Below, in pieces: positions 1-9,187 of a stretch of DNA of 64,000 nt (position 1 is the stretch's first letter; each line of letters starts with the position of its first letter). The position numbers and the translations under genes are program-made. Source of the stretch: Erysipelotrichaceae bacterium (GTDB lineage Bacteria; Bacillota_I; Bacilli_A; Erysipelotrichales; Coprobacillaceae); the NCBI GenBank assembly GCA_018365815.1, contig JAGZJH010000008.1, positions 11,559 to 75,558 on the forward strand. Direction: 5' to 3'. Under the pieces are notes generated by a model that made no database searches, was not told where the DNA came from, and saw only the letters and a list, made by a program, of their open reading frames with translations.

Positions 1-452
1 ACTATCAAATTGCATTTAACTGTATTCCACAAATTGATAAATTTGATTTAGATTCTAAATTCACTAAAGAAGAATTAAAAATGGTGAATGAAACTAAAAA
101 AATCTTCCATAAAGATATCAAAATTAACGCTACTTGTGTTCGTGTTCCAGTATTAAGAGGTCATAGTGAAAGTATTTATATTGAAACTAAAAAAACAATT
201 GATATTGAAAAAGTATTTGATTTATTAAATCATTCGACTGGTGTAGTTTTATGTGATGATATTGAAAATCAAATTTATCCAATGGCAATTGATTATATTG
301 GTGATGAAAAAGTTTATGTTGGTCGTGTTCGTCAAGATTTAGATAATGATCACGCATTAAGTTTATGGGTCGTTGCCGATCAGTTAATGAAAGGTGCAGC
401 CTATAATTCAATTGATATTGGTTTAAAAATGATTGAAATGGGATTAATTTAA
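1..452 (+). CDS. asd: Aspartate-semialdehyde dehydrogenase, C-terminal part (5' end outside window)
   Basis: The frame is open from base 3 to the TAA at 450-452 and lacks its start, so only about the last 149 residues are present. The visible part is the C-terminal half of aspartate-semialdehyde dehydrogenase, which reduces aspartyl phosphate to the semialdehyde for lysine/DAP, threonine and methionine synthesis. Diagnostic stretches are IAFNCIPQIDKF, the RVPVLRGHSES segment that carries the substrate-binding Arg and the catalytic-region His, and the C-terminal VGRVRQDLDNDHALSLWVVADQ. The gene ends at an intrinsic terminator and is followed by convergent genes, so it is the last gene of its transcript. 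The family call is secure; the operon partners lie outside the window. Confidence 0.93.
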   Translation, partial: YQIAFNCIPQIDKFDLDSKFTKEELKMVNETKKIFHKDIKINATCVRVPVLRGHSESIYIETKKTIDIEKVFDLLNHSTGVVLCDDIENQIYPMAIDYIGDEKVYVGRVRQDLDNDHALSLWVVADQLMKGAAYNSIDIGLKMIEMGLI

Positions 453-470
453 AAACTTACTAGCTATATT

Positions 471-505
471 AAAGGATACCAATCTATTAAAATGGTATCC
501 TTTTT
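471..505 (+). terminator. Intrinsic terminator after asd
   Basis: A stem formed by AAAGGATACC (471-480) and GGTATCC (494-500) is followed by TTTTT. It lies 19 nt after the asd stop codon and ends that transcript before the convergent WYL gene. Confidence 0.85.
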
Positions 506-538
506 AAGTATATAACATTAACTGAAAACTAAATGCGT

Positions 539-1546
539 TTAAATTTTATAATTGTTAAGTGATAATTGTAATCGATTCATCACTTTTTCTTTTAAAGATA
601 ATGGCGCTAAAATCGTAATATTATCCCCTAACATCATAATCCAACCCACTAAACCATCTGAAATCGTAACCTCTTTAACTAAAGCTTTAATTTTTCCTAA
701 ATTATCTTTTTCAAGTTGAATAGACTCACCAAATTGATCTAAAACATTCGCTAAAATAGAAGGATTAAAAACAAACTCAATATCATTAATTTCACTTGAA
801 AAAAACATATTAACAGCCTGTGCTTTCGTTTGTTCCATGTCAAACATTTCACGAATTTCTTGATAAGGTTCATTCACTGTTCTTACTAAATCCATACGAT
901 CAATTCGATAAATCGATAATTGCATTGATCGTTTATTATTATATGCTAATAAATAATAACGTCCTAAATCCATCACTACTTCATAAGGCGAAACCATATA
1001 AGTAGTGATTTGATTTTTATAATTACCATTTGTCGATTTAATCTTCACCAATTGTCCTTGTGCATTTAACTGTGGGCGAATATATTCAAATGCAATATTT
1101 TTTTGAGTATCTATTGCCTTTAAAATTGTATTAAGTTTAGTAAATAATGGTAAATCATTATTTTTTTTAAAAGAACTTAAATTTAATCTTTGAATTTGTA
1201 TTGATGAAGATAGGACACTTATCTTTTCAAACAACTCTTTCTTTTCCAATCCACTAATTGCATAACTAGATAAAATTGTATCATAAATAAAACGTAATTC
1301 TCCATCGTTTAAAACATCTTCATAAATGTAATAACCTTTTTTATGCTTAGATTGAATATAGTTTTCAATATGAAACACTTCTTTAAATAGAATATTTATT
1401 TTATCAATATCTGCATAAATTGTTTTAATATCACAATTGATTTGATAATCCTCTGTCAACTTTTCTAAAATATATTTAGCAGAAAGAAATTGATGTTTTA
1501 AACTATATTGTTGTATTATTTTTAAAATATAACACATTCTTATCAT
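539..1546 (-). CDS. WYL-domain transcriptional regulator
   Basis: A 335-residue regulator of the HTH + WYL type. Residues about 1-60 look like a winged helix-turn-helix (KTIYADIDKIN resembles a recognition helix). Around residues 185-220 lies the WYL core, SPYEVVMDLGRYYLLAYN followed by SIYRIDRM, which in characterised members senses nucleic-acid or nucleotide ligands. The last ~80 residues fit the WCX extension. The ATG at 1546 has a GGAGG site 6 nt upstream. That ribosome-binding site abuts the stop of the upstream 211-residue gene, so the two genes are read from one transcript. The target is unknown; the family is often a local or defence-linked repressor, but nothing nearby indicates that role here. 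Confidence 0.85.
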   Translation of the reverse strand: MIRMCYILKIIQQYSLKHQFLSAKYILEKLTEDYQINCDIKTIYADIDKINILFKEVFHIENYIQSKHKKGYYIYEDVLNDGELRFIYDTILSSYAISGLEKKELFEKISVLSSSIQIQRLNLSSFKKNNDLPLFTKLNTILKAIDTQKNIAFEYIRPQLNAQGQLVKIKSTNGNYKNQITTYMVSPYEVVMDLGRYYLLAYNNKRSMQLSIYRIDRMDLVRTVNEPYQEIREMFDMEQTKAQAVNMFFSSEINDIEFVFNPSILANVLDQFGESIQLEKDNLGKIKALVKEVTISDGLVGWIMMLGDNITILAPLSLKEKVMNRLQLSLNNYKI

Positions 1547-1558
1547 AAAAAACCTCCA

Positions 1559-2194
1559 TTAGTTATATTGCAAATTAAATTTAGATACAAAAATCGGTTT
1601 AATTTTAATTTGATGTTTTAAGGATAATAAATAATCTTCTTGATAATCAGCAAGTAAACTAATAAAACCTATTTCCTCTAAATATTGTCTTGCCTTACTA
1701 TATTGTCCTTCAATCAGATAAATTTCGCAAGTAAAAATTTGATATAAAATATTATTTTTAGACAATCCTTGCCACCCTATTTCTAATATTGTGTTAATAT
1801 TTTCTTCTTTAAATGGTATTAAATGTCTAATTACACAATATTCATCTGAAGTAAAATAATCTTCTCTACATGCTAAAATGTATTCAAATAAACTTTGTTT
1901 ATATTTTACTAATGGTGGATAACGATGATCAATTAATACATTCATATAAATGATATATCGTTCTAATTCTAAATAATCAGTTGCTAAGTCTGCACATTTT
2001 TTTAATTTTTCAAATAAATATCTTTGAATTTTCATATGATCTTTAATATTCAATTGCAATTGTTCTAAAGATAAAGCATTATTTAAAACATCTTGATAAT
2101 CTTCAATCTTACTTTCTTTTAACAATTCTTCAACTAAACTACTTAATGTTTCAAAATCAAATAAATAACTTTCTGGATAATTCATTCTTTTCAT
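1559..2194 (-). CDS. Hypothetical helical protein, operon partner of the WYL regulator
   Basis: I do not recognise this 211-residue protein. It is predicted mostly helical and acidic, without a signal peptide or clear membrane segment. The pattern around residues 145-180 (ILYQIFTCEIYLIEGQYSKARQYLE, split here as ILYQIFTCEIYLIEG plus QYSKARQYLE) resembles a TPR-like helical pair. It begins with MKRMNYPESY at an ATG preceded by AGGAG about 11 nt upstream and ends 12 nt before the WYL gene. A role as cofactor or sensor for the regulator is only a guess from position. Confidence 0.6.
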   Translation of the reverse strand: MKRMNYPESYLFDFETLSSLVEELLKESKIEDYQDVLNNALSLEQLQLNIKDHMKIQRYLFEKLKKCADLATDYLELERYIIYMNVLIDHRYPPLVKYKQSLFEYILACREDYFTSDEYCVIRHLIPFKEENINTILEIGWQGLSKNNILYQIFTCEIYLIEGQYSKARQYLEEIGFISLLADYQEDYLLSLKHQIKIKPIFVSKFNLQYN

Positions 2195-2341
2195 TTTAAA
2201 CCACTCTCCTGATAACTTTATTCTACCTTAACTCAATGATTGATGTTTTTGGATATTCCATATAAAAACCGTTTTTTAGGAGTTAAAATATATTATCATA
2301 TCTTTTTAGAGTTTGAATATACTAAGATGAGGTGAAAAGAA

Positions 2342-4159
2342 ATGTGTGGTATCGCAGGAATTATTAGTTTTAAACAACAAGTTAATCATTTAAAAGATAA
2401 ACTTGAACAAATGTGTCAATTGGTTGATTATCGTGGACCTGATGATTATGGTTATCAAATCTATTCAAACGGAATTTTAGGGCATCGTCGGTTATCAATT
2501 ATAGATCTTAAAAGTGGTAAACAACCACTTGTTTATACTTACCAAAATAAAGAATATTGTATTGTTTATAATGGTGAACTATACAATATGAAAGAACTCA
2601 AACAAGATTTAATGATTAAAGGTTATAAATTCAAAACTTCAAGTGATACAGAAGTTGTATTAGTAAGTTATATTGAATATCAACAACAATGTGTTAATTA
2701 TTTAGACGGAATTTTTAGTTTTGTCATTTATAGTGATGAAGGGGTATTTGGTTGTCGTGATCATTTAGGGGTTAAGCCTTTATTTTATAGTTATAATGAT
2801 GATACTTTAGTATTTGCTTCTGAAATCAAATCGATTTTATGTTATCAAGAAAAAGCCATTGTTAATCGGGAAGGAATTTTAGAACTTCTAGGGTTAGGTC
2901 CTAGTGTTTCACCCGGTAAAACAATTTATAAGGGGATTAAAAGTTTAAGACCGGGACATTATTTTTATTTAGATCGCAATCGTTTTGAAATCATTCGTTA
3001 TTTTAAATTATGTGCTAAAAAACATATCGATGATTATCAAACGACTAAAGCTAAAGTTAGACAACTATTAATTAAATCAATCACAAATCAATTAATCTCT
3101 GATGTTGATGTTTCCACAATGCTTTCAGGTGGGATTGATTCAAGTATTATTACTGCAATTAGTGCAAATTATAAACCTAATATAAATACTTATTCAGTTA
3201 GTTACGAAGATCAAGATAAATATTTCAAGTCTTATGATTATCAAACTAGTCAAGATGAAGATTTTATACAATTAATGGTTGATCAATATCAAACAAAACA
3301 TCATTATATTACACTTAGCCAAAAAGAATTAATTCATCATTTAAAAACCTCTTTAATTGCTAGAGATATGCCCGGAATGGCAGATATTGACAGTAGTTTT
3401 TATTGCTTTGCTAGAAGAATTAGTTTAGCCCATAAAGTGGTTTTATCAGGTGAATGTGCTGATGAGATATTTGGGGGATATCCATGGTTTTACAAAGAAG
3501 AACTTTATTCGAAAGATGATTTTCCATGGTTACTTGATCTTAAACAACGTATTAGTTTGTTAAATAAAGATATTGCTAAATTACCCTTTGAACAATATGT
3601 TCATGAGGCTTATTTAAAAACTTTAGAAGAAATTGAATATAATGATGATAATGTTGAAAATAATCGTAAACAAAAAATGATTTATTTATGTAGTGAATGG
3701 TTTATGCAAACTTTATTAACACGTGGGGATTCACAAACTATGAGGGCTTCTATTGAATGTCGCGTTCCATTTGCTTCTAAAGAATTAATTCAATATGTTT
3801 ACAATATTCCCTGGTGTTATTTGTATCAAAACAATCAAGAAAAGGCATTACTTAGAGATGCATTTAAAGAAGAGTTGCCCGAAGAAATATTAAATAGAAA
3901 GAAAAATCCTTATCCTAAAACACATTCTCCAATTTATACTGAACTGGTGTGTCAGTTATTAGAAGAAAGTTTAGAAGATGAAAATAATATTTTATTCAAA
4001 CTATTTGATTTAGATAAAATAAAACAATTAATTGCTTCAAAAGGTGAATCATTTAAATATCCTTGGTTCGGACAGTTAATGATGGGTCCACAATTAATTG
4101 CTTATTTATATCAAATTTATTTATGGGGAAATTTATATCATATTGAATTAGAATTATAA
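2342..4159 (+). CDS. asnB: Asparagine synthase (glutamine-hydrolysing)
   Basis: A 605-residue class II glutamine amidotransferase that makes asparagine from aspartate, ATP and glutamine. It begins MCGIAGI, so Cys2 is the nucleophile of the glutaminase domain (residues about 2-200). The synthetase domain carries the PP-loop SGGIDSS near residue 261 and the later GECADEIFGGYPWF segment. The length is normal for AsnB-type enzymes. The start follows GAGGTG with good spacing (GATGAGGTGAAAAGAAATG). It is a single-gene unit ending in a terminator shared with the convergent MBL gene. No T-box or other long leader fits in the 147-base upstream gap. Confidence 0.95.
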   Translation: MCGIAGIISFKQQVNHLKDKLEQMCQLVDYRGPDDYGYQIYSNGILGHRRLSIIDLKSGKQPLVYTYQNKEYCIVYNGELYNMKELKQDLMIKGYKFKTSSDTEVVLVSYIEYQQQCVNYLDGIFSFVIYSDEGVFGCRDHLGVKPLFYSYNDDTLVFASEIKSILCYQEKAIVNREGILELLGLGPSVSPGKTIYKGIKSLRPGHYFYLDRNRFEIIRYFKLCAKKHIDDYQTTKAKVRQLLIKSITNQLISDVDVSTMLSGGIDSSIITAISANYKPNINTYSVSYEDQDKYFKSYDYQTSQDEDFIQLMVDQYQTKHHYITLSQKELIHHLKTSLIARDMPGMADIDSSFYCFARRISLAHKVVLSGECADEIFGGYPWFYKEELYSKDDFPWLLDLKQRISLLNKDIAKLPFEQYVHEAYLKTLEEIEYNDDNVENNRKQKMIYLCSEWFMQTLLTRGDSQTMRASIECRVPFASKELIQYVYNIPWCYLYQNNQEKALLRDAFKEELPEEILNRKKNPYPKTHSPIYTELVCQLLEESLEDENNILFKLFDLDKIKQLIASKGESFKYPWFGQLMMGPQLIAYLYQIYLWGNLYHIELEL

Positions 4160-4176
4160 AACGCTACGGCGTTTTT
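4158..4176. terminator. Bidirectional terminator between asnB and the MBL gene
   Basis: AAAACGC (4158-4164) pairs with GCGTTTT (4169-4175) around a TACG loop. The A-rich and T-rich flanks let it serve both convergent transcripts; it overlaps the asnB stop codon and touches the stop of the MBL gene. Confidence 0.75.
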
Positions 4177-4792
4177 ACATACTTAAAAAAGGATTATTTT
4201 GTTGTTCTTCTTTAATTGAAGTTATTTCACCATGACCGGGGAAAACTTTCGCATCATAATCAAACGCAAGTAATTTTTGAATTGTTTGATATGTATCATG
4301 TTTTGATGAAAGTGGGAAGTCATAACGCCCTATTCCTTGTTTAAATAACACATCACCACTAAAAATAACATTTTCTTTTTCAAATTCAATCATACAACTT
4401 CCCGGTGTATGTCCGGGTAAATGATGAAAACGGATTTGATAGTCACCGATTTCTAATAATTGAGGAGCATTTAAAACAGGAGAACTGATTTTTAAATCTT
4501 TTTGTATCATATAAGAAAGATTATATTGTGGTTGGTTTAAATAAATATGATCTTCTTGATGGAGATAAATTGGACAACGATAAGTTTCATATAATAAATC
4601 TGTTGCCCCAATATGATCACAGTGTCCATGAGTTAATAAAACTGCTTTAACTTCAAGATGTTTTTCATCAATAAATTTTTTGATTTTTTTAGCGTTGTCT
4701 CCCGGATCAATAATCAATGTCTCTTGTTTTTGATTATAAACCACATAACAATTTGTTTGAAATTCACTAACAAGCATTCTTTTTATTTTCAT
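4175..4792 (-). CDS. MBL-fold metallo-hydrolase (glyoxalase II-like)
   Basis: A 205-residue cytosolic metallo-beta-lactamase-fold hydrolase. The metal motif THGHCDH is at residues 54-60, IDPGD at about 28-32, LPGHTPGS supplies the next metal His, and SGDVLFKQGIGRYDFP the bridging Asp region; the final FPGHGE gives the last His. This arrangement matches the YqgX/glyoxalase II-like subfamily, whose members hydrolyse thioesters such as lactoyl-thiols, though the true substrate cannot be read from the sequence. The ATG at 4792 follows AGGTG about 6 nt upstream. Confidence 0.85.
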   Translation of the reverse strand: MKIKRMLVSEFQTNCYVVYNQKQETLIIDPGDNAKKIKKFIDEKHLEVKAVLLTHGHCDHIGATDLLYETYRCPIYLHQEDHIYLNQPQYNLSYMIQKDLKISSPVLNAPQLLEIGDYQIRFHHLPGHTPGSCMIEFEKENVIFSGDVLFKQGIGRYDFPLSSKHDTYQTIQKLLAFDYDAKVFPGHGEITSIKEEQQNNPFLSM

Positions 4793-4846
4793 TTTTTCAC
4801 CTATCCTTTAAATGAATGAATTGATAAACTAGTAAATGTTTAATAT

Positions 4847-4869
4847 AAAAAAGGAGTGTTACCACTCCA
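4847..4869 (-). terminator. Intrinsic terminator after rpmG
   Basis: On the minus strand GGAGTG-GTAA-CACTCC is followed by TTTTTT. It lies between rpmG and the MBL gene. Confidence 0.8.
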
Positions 4870-4886
4870 TTTTATTTTTATATACG

Positions 4887-5036
4887 TTATTTTTTTTCTT
4901 TGTGTACAGTCTTTTTATTACATCTTGGACAGTATTTATTCACTTCCATACGATCTGGGTGATTTCTTTTATTTTTAGTATTAATGTAGTTTTCTTCACC
5001 ACATTCAGTACATTTTAAAATAATGTTATCTCTCAC
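4887..5036 (-). CDS. rpmG: 50S ribosomal protein L33, zinc-binding form
   Basis: A 49-codon gene starting at GTG (5034-5036) with GGAGGTG 5 nt upstream. The product begins MRDNIILKCTECGEENY and has CxxC pairs at residues 9/12 and 36/39, the zinc ribbon of the C+ form of L33, a large-subunit protein near the E site. The terminal KKTVHKEKK is typical. C+ forms are commonly paired elsewhere with a Cys-less paralogue used during zinc limitation; none is in this window. It is monocistronic with its own terminator. Confidence 0.93.
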   Translation of the reverse strand: MRDNIILKCTECGEENYINTKNKRNHPDRMEVNKYCPRCNKKTVHKEKK

Positions 5037-5111
5037 TTGTTACACCTCCATACCCTTAATTAAACTTCGTATATCATAATATCATAATTTTAAAAGAAAT
5101 GCTACATTTTT

Positions 5112-7178
5112 TTAATTCATTCCATATTTTTCAAAATATCTATCAAGCACAGCAATGGCAACTTGCTGTTGTGGTGATCCACCTTTATTAAAACGTGGTG
5201 CAATTGAAGCAAATGCCACTTTTGGATTGTCATAAGGTGCATAACCTACAAATGCTAAGTTAGAATAATCCTTACCATCACTCATTTCAAAAACTTCGGC
5301 TGTTCCGGTTTTTCCAGCTAAATTGTACGCTTTAGATTTATAAGATGAAGCCGTCCCAGATAATATCGTTTCCCTAAATCCTTTTTGAATTTGACTAAAA
5401 GCCTCAGTTTGATCTGAATTATCATCTAATATTTCTACATCATTAGAATAAGTTGTATAAGAATTTCCATCAACAGTAATCGAAGCATCAAGTAATAAAC
5501 GTGGTTTTACTCGTTTTCCACCATTAGCAATTGTTGAAACATATTGAGCAATTTGAATTGTCGTATAGTTATCATATTGTCCAATGGCAGCATCTAATAA
5601 TAACCCTGGGGCTTGATTTTCGCCACGGTATCCTAATTCTTCATAAGGAACATCAAGACCGGTTTTAACTCCTAATCCTAATTCTCCAAAAGTCTTTCTT
5701 AGCGTAGCAAAAGCTTCTTTATCAATACTTAATGGCTGATTTGGAACATAATTAGCCCCTCCTAAACGCATTGCAATATGAAACATATATACATTGGAAG
5801 ATTTAGCTAATGCAGTAATATCACTAACAACACCTAAAGGCTGATATGAACGTTTTGGCTTCGTTCCTTTAATTACAATTCCTTCTGCTGTATCATTAAT
5901 GGTTTCGCCAGGACTAATCAAATTGTATTTATGTCCTAAATAAACCGTTGCCCCTTTAACCGTTGATCCATAAGGGAATGCTTGTAAATAATTACCAGAA
6001 GCATAATCGTAAACTTCTCCTGTTGTTTTATCAATATATTTTCCTGCCATTACCAAGATATCACCGCTATTTGGATCCATTAATGTAAAAAATAATCGAT
6101 CAAATAAAGGTTTATTAATATTTGCTTTTAATATTGCCTCCATTTGACTGTTCGCAAGTTCTTGTAATTCCCAATCAATAGCCAATCTTAAATCCGATCC
6201 TTTTTGCCCTGTTTCTAAACTATTAATAATCGGATCCCATGTTGTAATATCGTAAGTAATGTTGTAAGTTGAAGGTTCTCCCATTAATAATGATTCATAC
6301 TGTTTTTCAAGTCCTGAAGTTCCTACTCTTGAATTCATTTGATAATCACTGGCTAATAAACGTTTTGATTCACTTTGTGGAATTCCGTTTTTCTTTGTAG
6401 AAATAGTTCCTAAAATATCTTTCATAGCACTACCATATGTATATTCTCTGACATAATCATAAGTAAAGATAAAACCTCTTAATATTTCTTTTCGTTCACT
6501 AACAAAACTAATATCTTCTGCTGTAGCATTTTCGATAATAATATTGTCATAGGTACTAGCATTTTGCATTAAGAAATATATATAGTATTGCACAATTTGT
6601 TGATCCGTAAATTTTTCATTAATTAATTCTTCACTAATGCGTTCTAATTTTAAATTGTAAATATCATTATCACTCATTTGAGAAGTATCTACATCTTGGA
6701 TTAATGCTTTTGCTTCATCAGGATACGCCAAAATAAAACAATCTTTTTTATCTCTTAATTTAATATCAAATCGATCAATTGTAAAATAGGAAGATAATAC
6801 CTCTGCCATTTGTAATTCTTGGCTATCTTTAATATTTTTAGGTTTATAATAAGCAATAACATTTGTCGCCTTACTATCCGCTAAAATAACTCCATTACGA
6901 TCTGTCATCTTTCCTCGTGGAACATCACTTGTTTTTGCTTGCACTTGATAAGTAATTAATTTACTATCATAATAATCTTTTTGAACAACTTGTAAATATA
7001 TCATTCTAAAGCCAATTACTCCCATTGCAACAGTAATTAATAGCATTAATCCTATCATTCGTTTCATTGTACCGTTTTCACGTTTTTTTCGTTCACGTAC
7101 TTTTTCATCGTTATATCCATCGAAATAATAAGACCCGGAGAATCGTTTTTTTTCTGATGTTTTTTTCTTAAATATCAT
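5112..7178 (-). CDS. Class B penicillin-binding protein (PBP2-like transpeptidase)
   Basis: A 688-residue membrane-anchored peptidoglycan transpeptidase. The cytoplasmic N-terminus is very basic (KKKTSEKKR), followed by one membrane anchor at about residues 41-62. A dimerisation/pedestal region (VPRGKMTDRNG) precedes the transpeptidase domain. The three active-site motifs are present: STVK at 405-408, SSN at 460-462 and KTGT at 623-626. This architecture is that of elongation-type PBP2 or related monofunctional PBPs; without neighbours such as rodA or mreCD I do not assign a specific name. The ATG follows GGGAGG, and a good promoter lies 23 bases further upstream. Confidence 0.92.
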   Translation of the reverse strand: MIFKKKTSEKKRFSGSYYFDGYNDEKVRERKKRENGTMKRMIGLMLLITVAMGVIGFRMIYLQVVQKDYYDSKLITYQVQAKTSDVPRGKMTDRNGVILADSKATNVIAYYKPKNIKDSQELQMAEVLSSYFTIDRFDIKLRDKKDCFILAYPDEAKALIQDVDTSQMSDNDIYNLKLERISEELINEKFTDQQIVQYYIYFLMQNASTYDNIIIENATAEDISFVSERKEILRGFIFTYDYVREYTYGSAMKDILGTISTKKNGIPQSESKRLLASDYQMNSRVGTSGLEKQYESLLMGEPSTYNITYDITTWDPIINSLETGQKGSDLRLAIDWELQELANSQMEAILKANINKPLFDRLFFTLMDPNSGDILVMAGKYIDKTTGEVYDYASGNYLQAFPYGSTVKGATVYLGHKYNLISPGETINDTAEGIVIKGTKPKRSYQPLGVVSDITALAKSSNVYMFHIAMRLGGANYVPNQPLSIDKEAFATLRKTFGELGLGVKTGLDVPYEELGYRGENQAPGLLLDAAIGQYDNYTTIQIAQYVSTIANGGKRVKPRLLLDASITVDGNSYTTYSNDVEILDDNSDQTEAFSQIQKGFRETILSGTASSYKSKAYNLAGKTGTAEVFEMSDGKDYSNLAFVGYAPYDNPKVAFASIAPRFNKGGSPQQQVAIAVLDRYFEKYGMN

Positions 7179-7200
7179 AGATGACCTCCCTTATTAGGCT

Positions 7201-7229
7201 ATTATATAATAATTTTTTTTGAATGTAAA
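7201..7229 (-). promoter_or_regulatory. Sigma-A-type promoter of the PBP gene
   Basis: On the minus strand TTTACA (7224-7229), 17 nt, TATAAT (7201-7206), lying just upstream of the GGGAGG site of the PBP gene. Confidence 0.65.
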
Positions 7230-7289
7230 TTGATTGTATAAAACTCACATTTTTTACAAAATTATTTTATTTTTATCGATATTTAGTCA

Positions 7290-7318
7290 TAAAAAATAGA
7301 CTGAAATTTACAGTCTAT
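7290..7318 (-). terminator. Intrinsic terminator of lepA
   Basis: ATAGACTG and CAGTCTAT form an 8-bp stem with a 7-nt loop, followed by six T on the minus strand. The stem overlaps the lepA stop codon. Confidence 0.85.
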
Positions 7319-9120
7319 TCATCAACAGATAATACTGCCATAAAAGCTTCTTGAGGAATTTCTACACTTCCTACTGCTTTCATACGTTTTTTACCTTCTT
7401 TTTGTTTTTCTAATAATTTTTTCTTACGAGTAATATCGCCACCATAACATTTAGCTAAAACGTTTTTACGCATTGCTTTAATATTTGTTCTAGCGACAAC
7501 TTTACCTTGAATAGCTGCTTGAATTGGAACTTCAAACATTTGTTTAGGAATAATTTCTTTTAATTTTTCGCAAATAATTTTCCCTCGATTATAAGCAAAG
7601 TCTTTATGGACAATTGAAGAAAGTGCATCTACAACTTCACCATTTAATAAAATATCCATTTTAACTAATTTACTGATCTTATAACCTGTAATTTCATAAT
7701 CAAATGAAGCATATCCTTTTGAACAAGATTTTAATCGATCAAAGAAATCATAAACAATTTCTGCTAATGGAACTTCATAAATGACTGTCATACGAGTATC
7801 ATCAGTATATTGAATATCCACATATTCACCACGTTTATTTTGACAAAGTTCCATAATTGGTCCTACAAATTCATTAGGTGTCATAATCGTCGCTTTTACA
7901 TAAGGTTCTTCAATATGATCTATTTTTTGTACTGCTGGTAATTTAGCAGGGTTATCGATATCTATCACAGTTCCATCTGTTAAATAAGCATGATAAACAA
8001 CTGAAGGAGCAGTAGCAATTAAATCTAAGCCAAATTCACGTTCTAAACGTTCTTCAATAACATCCATATGCAATAATCCTAAAAAGCCACATCTAAATCC
8101 AAAACCTAGTGCTTGTGAAGTTTCTGGATCAAAACTTAAAGCAGAATCACTTAATTGCATTTTTTCTAACGCTTCTCTTAAATCATTATAACGCGCATTA
8201 TCTACTGGATACAATCCACAATAAACCATTGGGTTTAATTTACGATATCCCGGTAAAGGAGATACGCATTCATTGCCTATTACTGTAACAGTATCCCCAA
8301 CATGAATATCACGTATTGATTTAATTGAAGCCGATAGCCACCCTACTTCTCCGGTAATCAATTCATCTTTTTTAACTTCCACTGGCGTATTAACCCCTAC
8401 CTCAAGTACCTCGTAAACTGCATCACTTGCCATAAATTTAATCTTATCGCCAACTTTAATTTTCCCTTCAACAATTCGTACTAAAACAATAACTCCTCGA
8501 TAAGCATCATAAAACGAATCGAAAATTAAAGCCTGTGTTGGGTGATTGATATTCCCTTTAGGAGCGGGAACATAGTTGACAATCGCCTCTAATACAGATT
8601 CAATATTTAATCCATTTTTAGCAGAAATTAACGGTGCTTCATCTGCTGGCAATCCAATAACATCTTCTATTTCTTGTTTTACACGATCAGGATCAGCACT
8701 TGGTAAATCTATTTTATTAATTACCGGAATAATTTCTAAATTATTATCAATAGCTAAATAAACATTGGCTAAAGTCTGTGCTTCTACACCTTGTGCAGCA
8801 TCTACGACTAAAACAGCACCTTCACAAGCAGCAAGTGAACGTGAAACTTCATACGTAAAATCGACATGACCCGGTGTATCTATTAAATGAAGCAAATAAG
8901 TTTCACCATCTTGTGCTTTATAATTTAATTGTACTGCATTTAATTTTATAGTAATTCCACGTTCTCTTTCTAAATCCATGCTATCAAGTAACTGTGCTTT
9001 CATATCACGACTAGCCACTGCACCTGTCAATTGTAAAATACAATCGGCAAGTGTTGATTTTCCATGGTCAATATGAGCAATGATGGAAAAATTACGGATT
9101 TTTGATTGATCAATACTCAT
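7315..9120 (-). CDS. lepA: Elongation factor 4 (LepA), back-translocating GTPase
   Basis: A 601-residue translational GTPase. Residues 1-180 form the G domain: AHIDHGKST (G1), RERGITIK (G2), DTPGH (G3) and NKID (G4). Domains 2, 3 and 5 follow, and the LepA-specific C-terminal domain ends the protein, with the diagnostic basic stretch AKCYGGDITRKKKLLEKQKEGK (residues around 560-585; quoted here in part as CYGGDITRKKKLLEKQ). LepA acts on the ribosome, promoting back-translocation and 30S maturation. I use the ATG at 9120 (MSIDQSKIRNF), preceded by AGGTG; a TTG six codons upstream overlaps that ribosome-binding site. A strong promoter lies 25 bases upstream. Confidence 0.97.
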   Translation of the reverse strand: MSIDQSKIRNFSIIAHIDHGKSTLADCILQLTGAVASRDMKAQLLDSMDLERERGITIKLNAVQLNYKAQDGETYLLHLIDTPGHVDFTYEVSRSLAACEGAVLVVDAAQGVEAQTLANVYLAIDNNLEIIPVINKIDLPSADPDRVKQEIEDVIGLPADEAPLISAKNGLNIESVLEAIVNYVPAPKGNINHPTQALIFDSFYDAYRGVIVLVRIVEGKIKVGDKIKFMASDAVYEVLEVGVNTPVEVKKDELITGEVGWLSASIKSIRDIHVGDTVTVIGNECVSPLPGYRKLNPMVYCGLYPVDNARYNDLREALEKMQLSDSALSFDPETSQALGFGFRCGFLGLLHMDVIEERLEREFGLDLIATAPSVVYHAYLTDGTVIDIDNPAKLPAVQKIDHIEEPYVKATIMTPNEFVGPIMELCQNKRGEYVDIQYTDDTRMTVIYEVPLAEIVYDFFDRLKSCSKGYASFDYEITGYKISKLVKMDILLNGEVVDALSSIVHKDFAYNRGKIICEKLKEIIPKQMFEVPIQAAIQGKVVARTNIKAMRKNVLAKCYGGDITRKKKLLEKQKEGKKRMKAVGSVEIPQEAFMAVLSVDE

Positions 9121-9144
9121 TTTAACACCTACTTTCAAGTGTCA

Positions 9145-9173
9145 ATTATAACAAAATTCTAGTACAATTACAA
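9145..9173 (-). promoter_or_regulatory. Sigma-A promoter of lepA
   Basis: TTGTAA (9168-9173), 17 nt, TATAAT (9145-9150) on the minus strand. It lies between lepA and the SSB-like gene, so lepA has its own promoter. Confidence 0.75.
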
Positions 9174-9187
9174 TAAAACAATTCTTA

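Noticed and set aside
2195..2341. T-box riboswitch upstream of asnB
   Set aside because: The 147-base gap has no T-box motif and no terminator/antiterminator pair.
4836..5018. 60-residue plus-strand frame opposite rpmG
   Set aside because: Antisense shadow; the minus strand encodes L33 with start, ribosome-binding site and zinc motifs.
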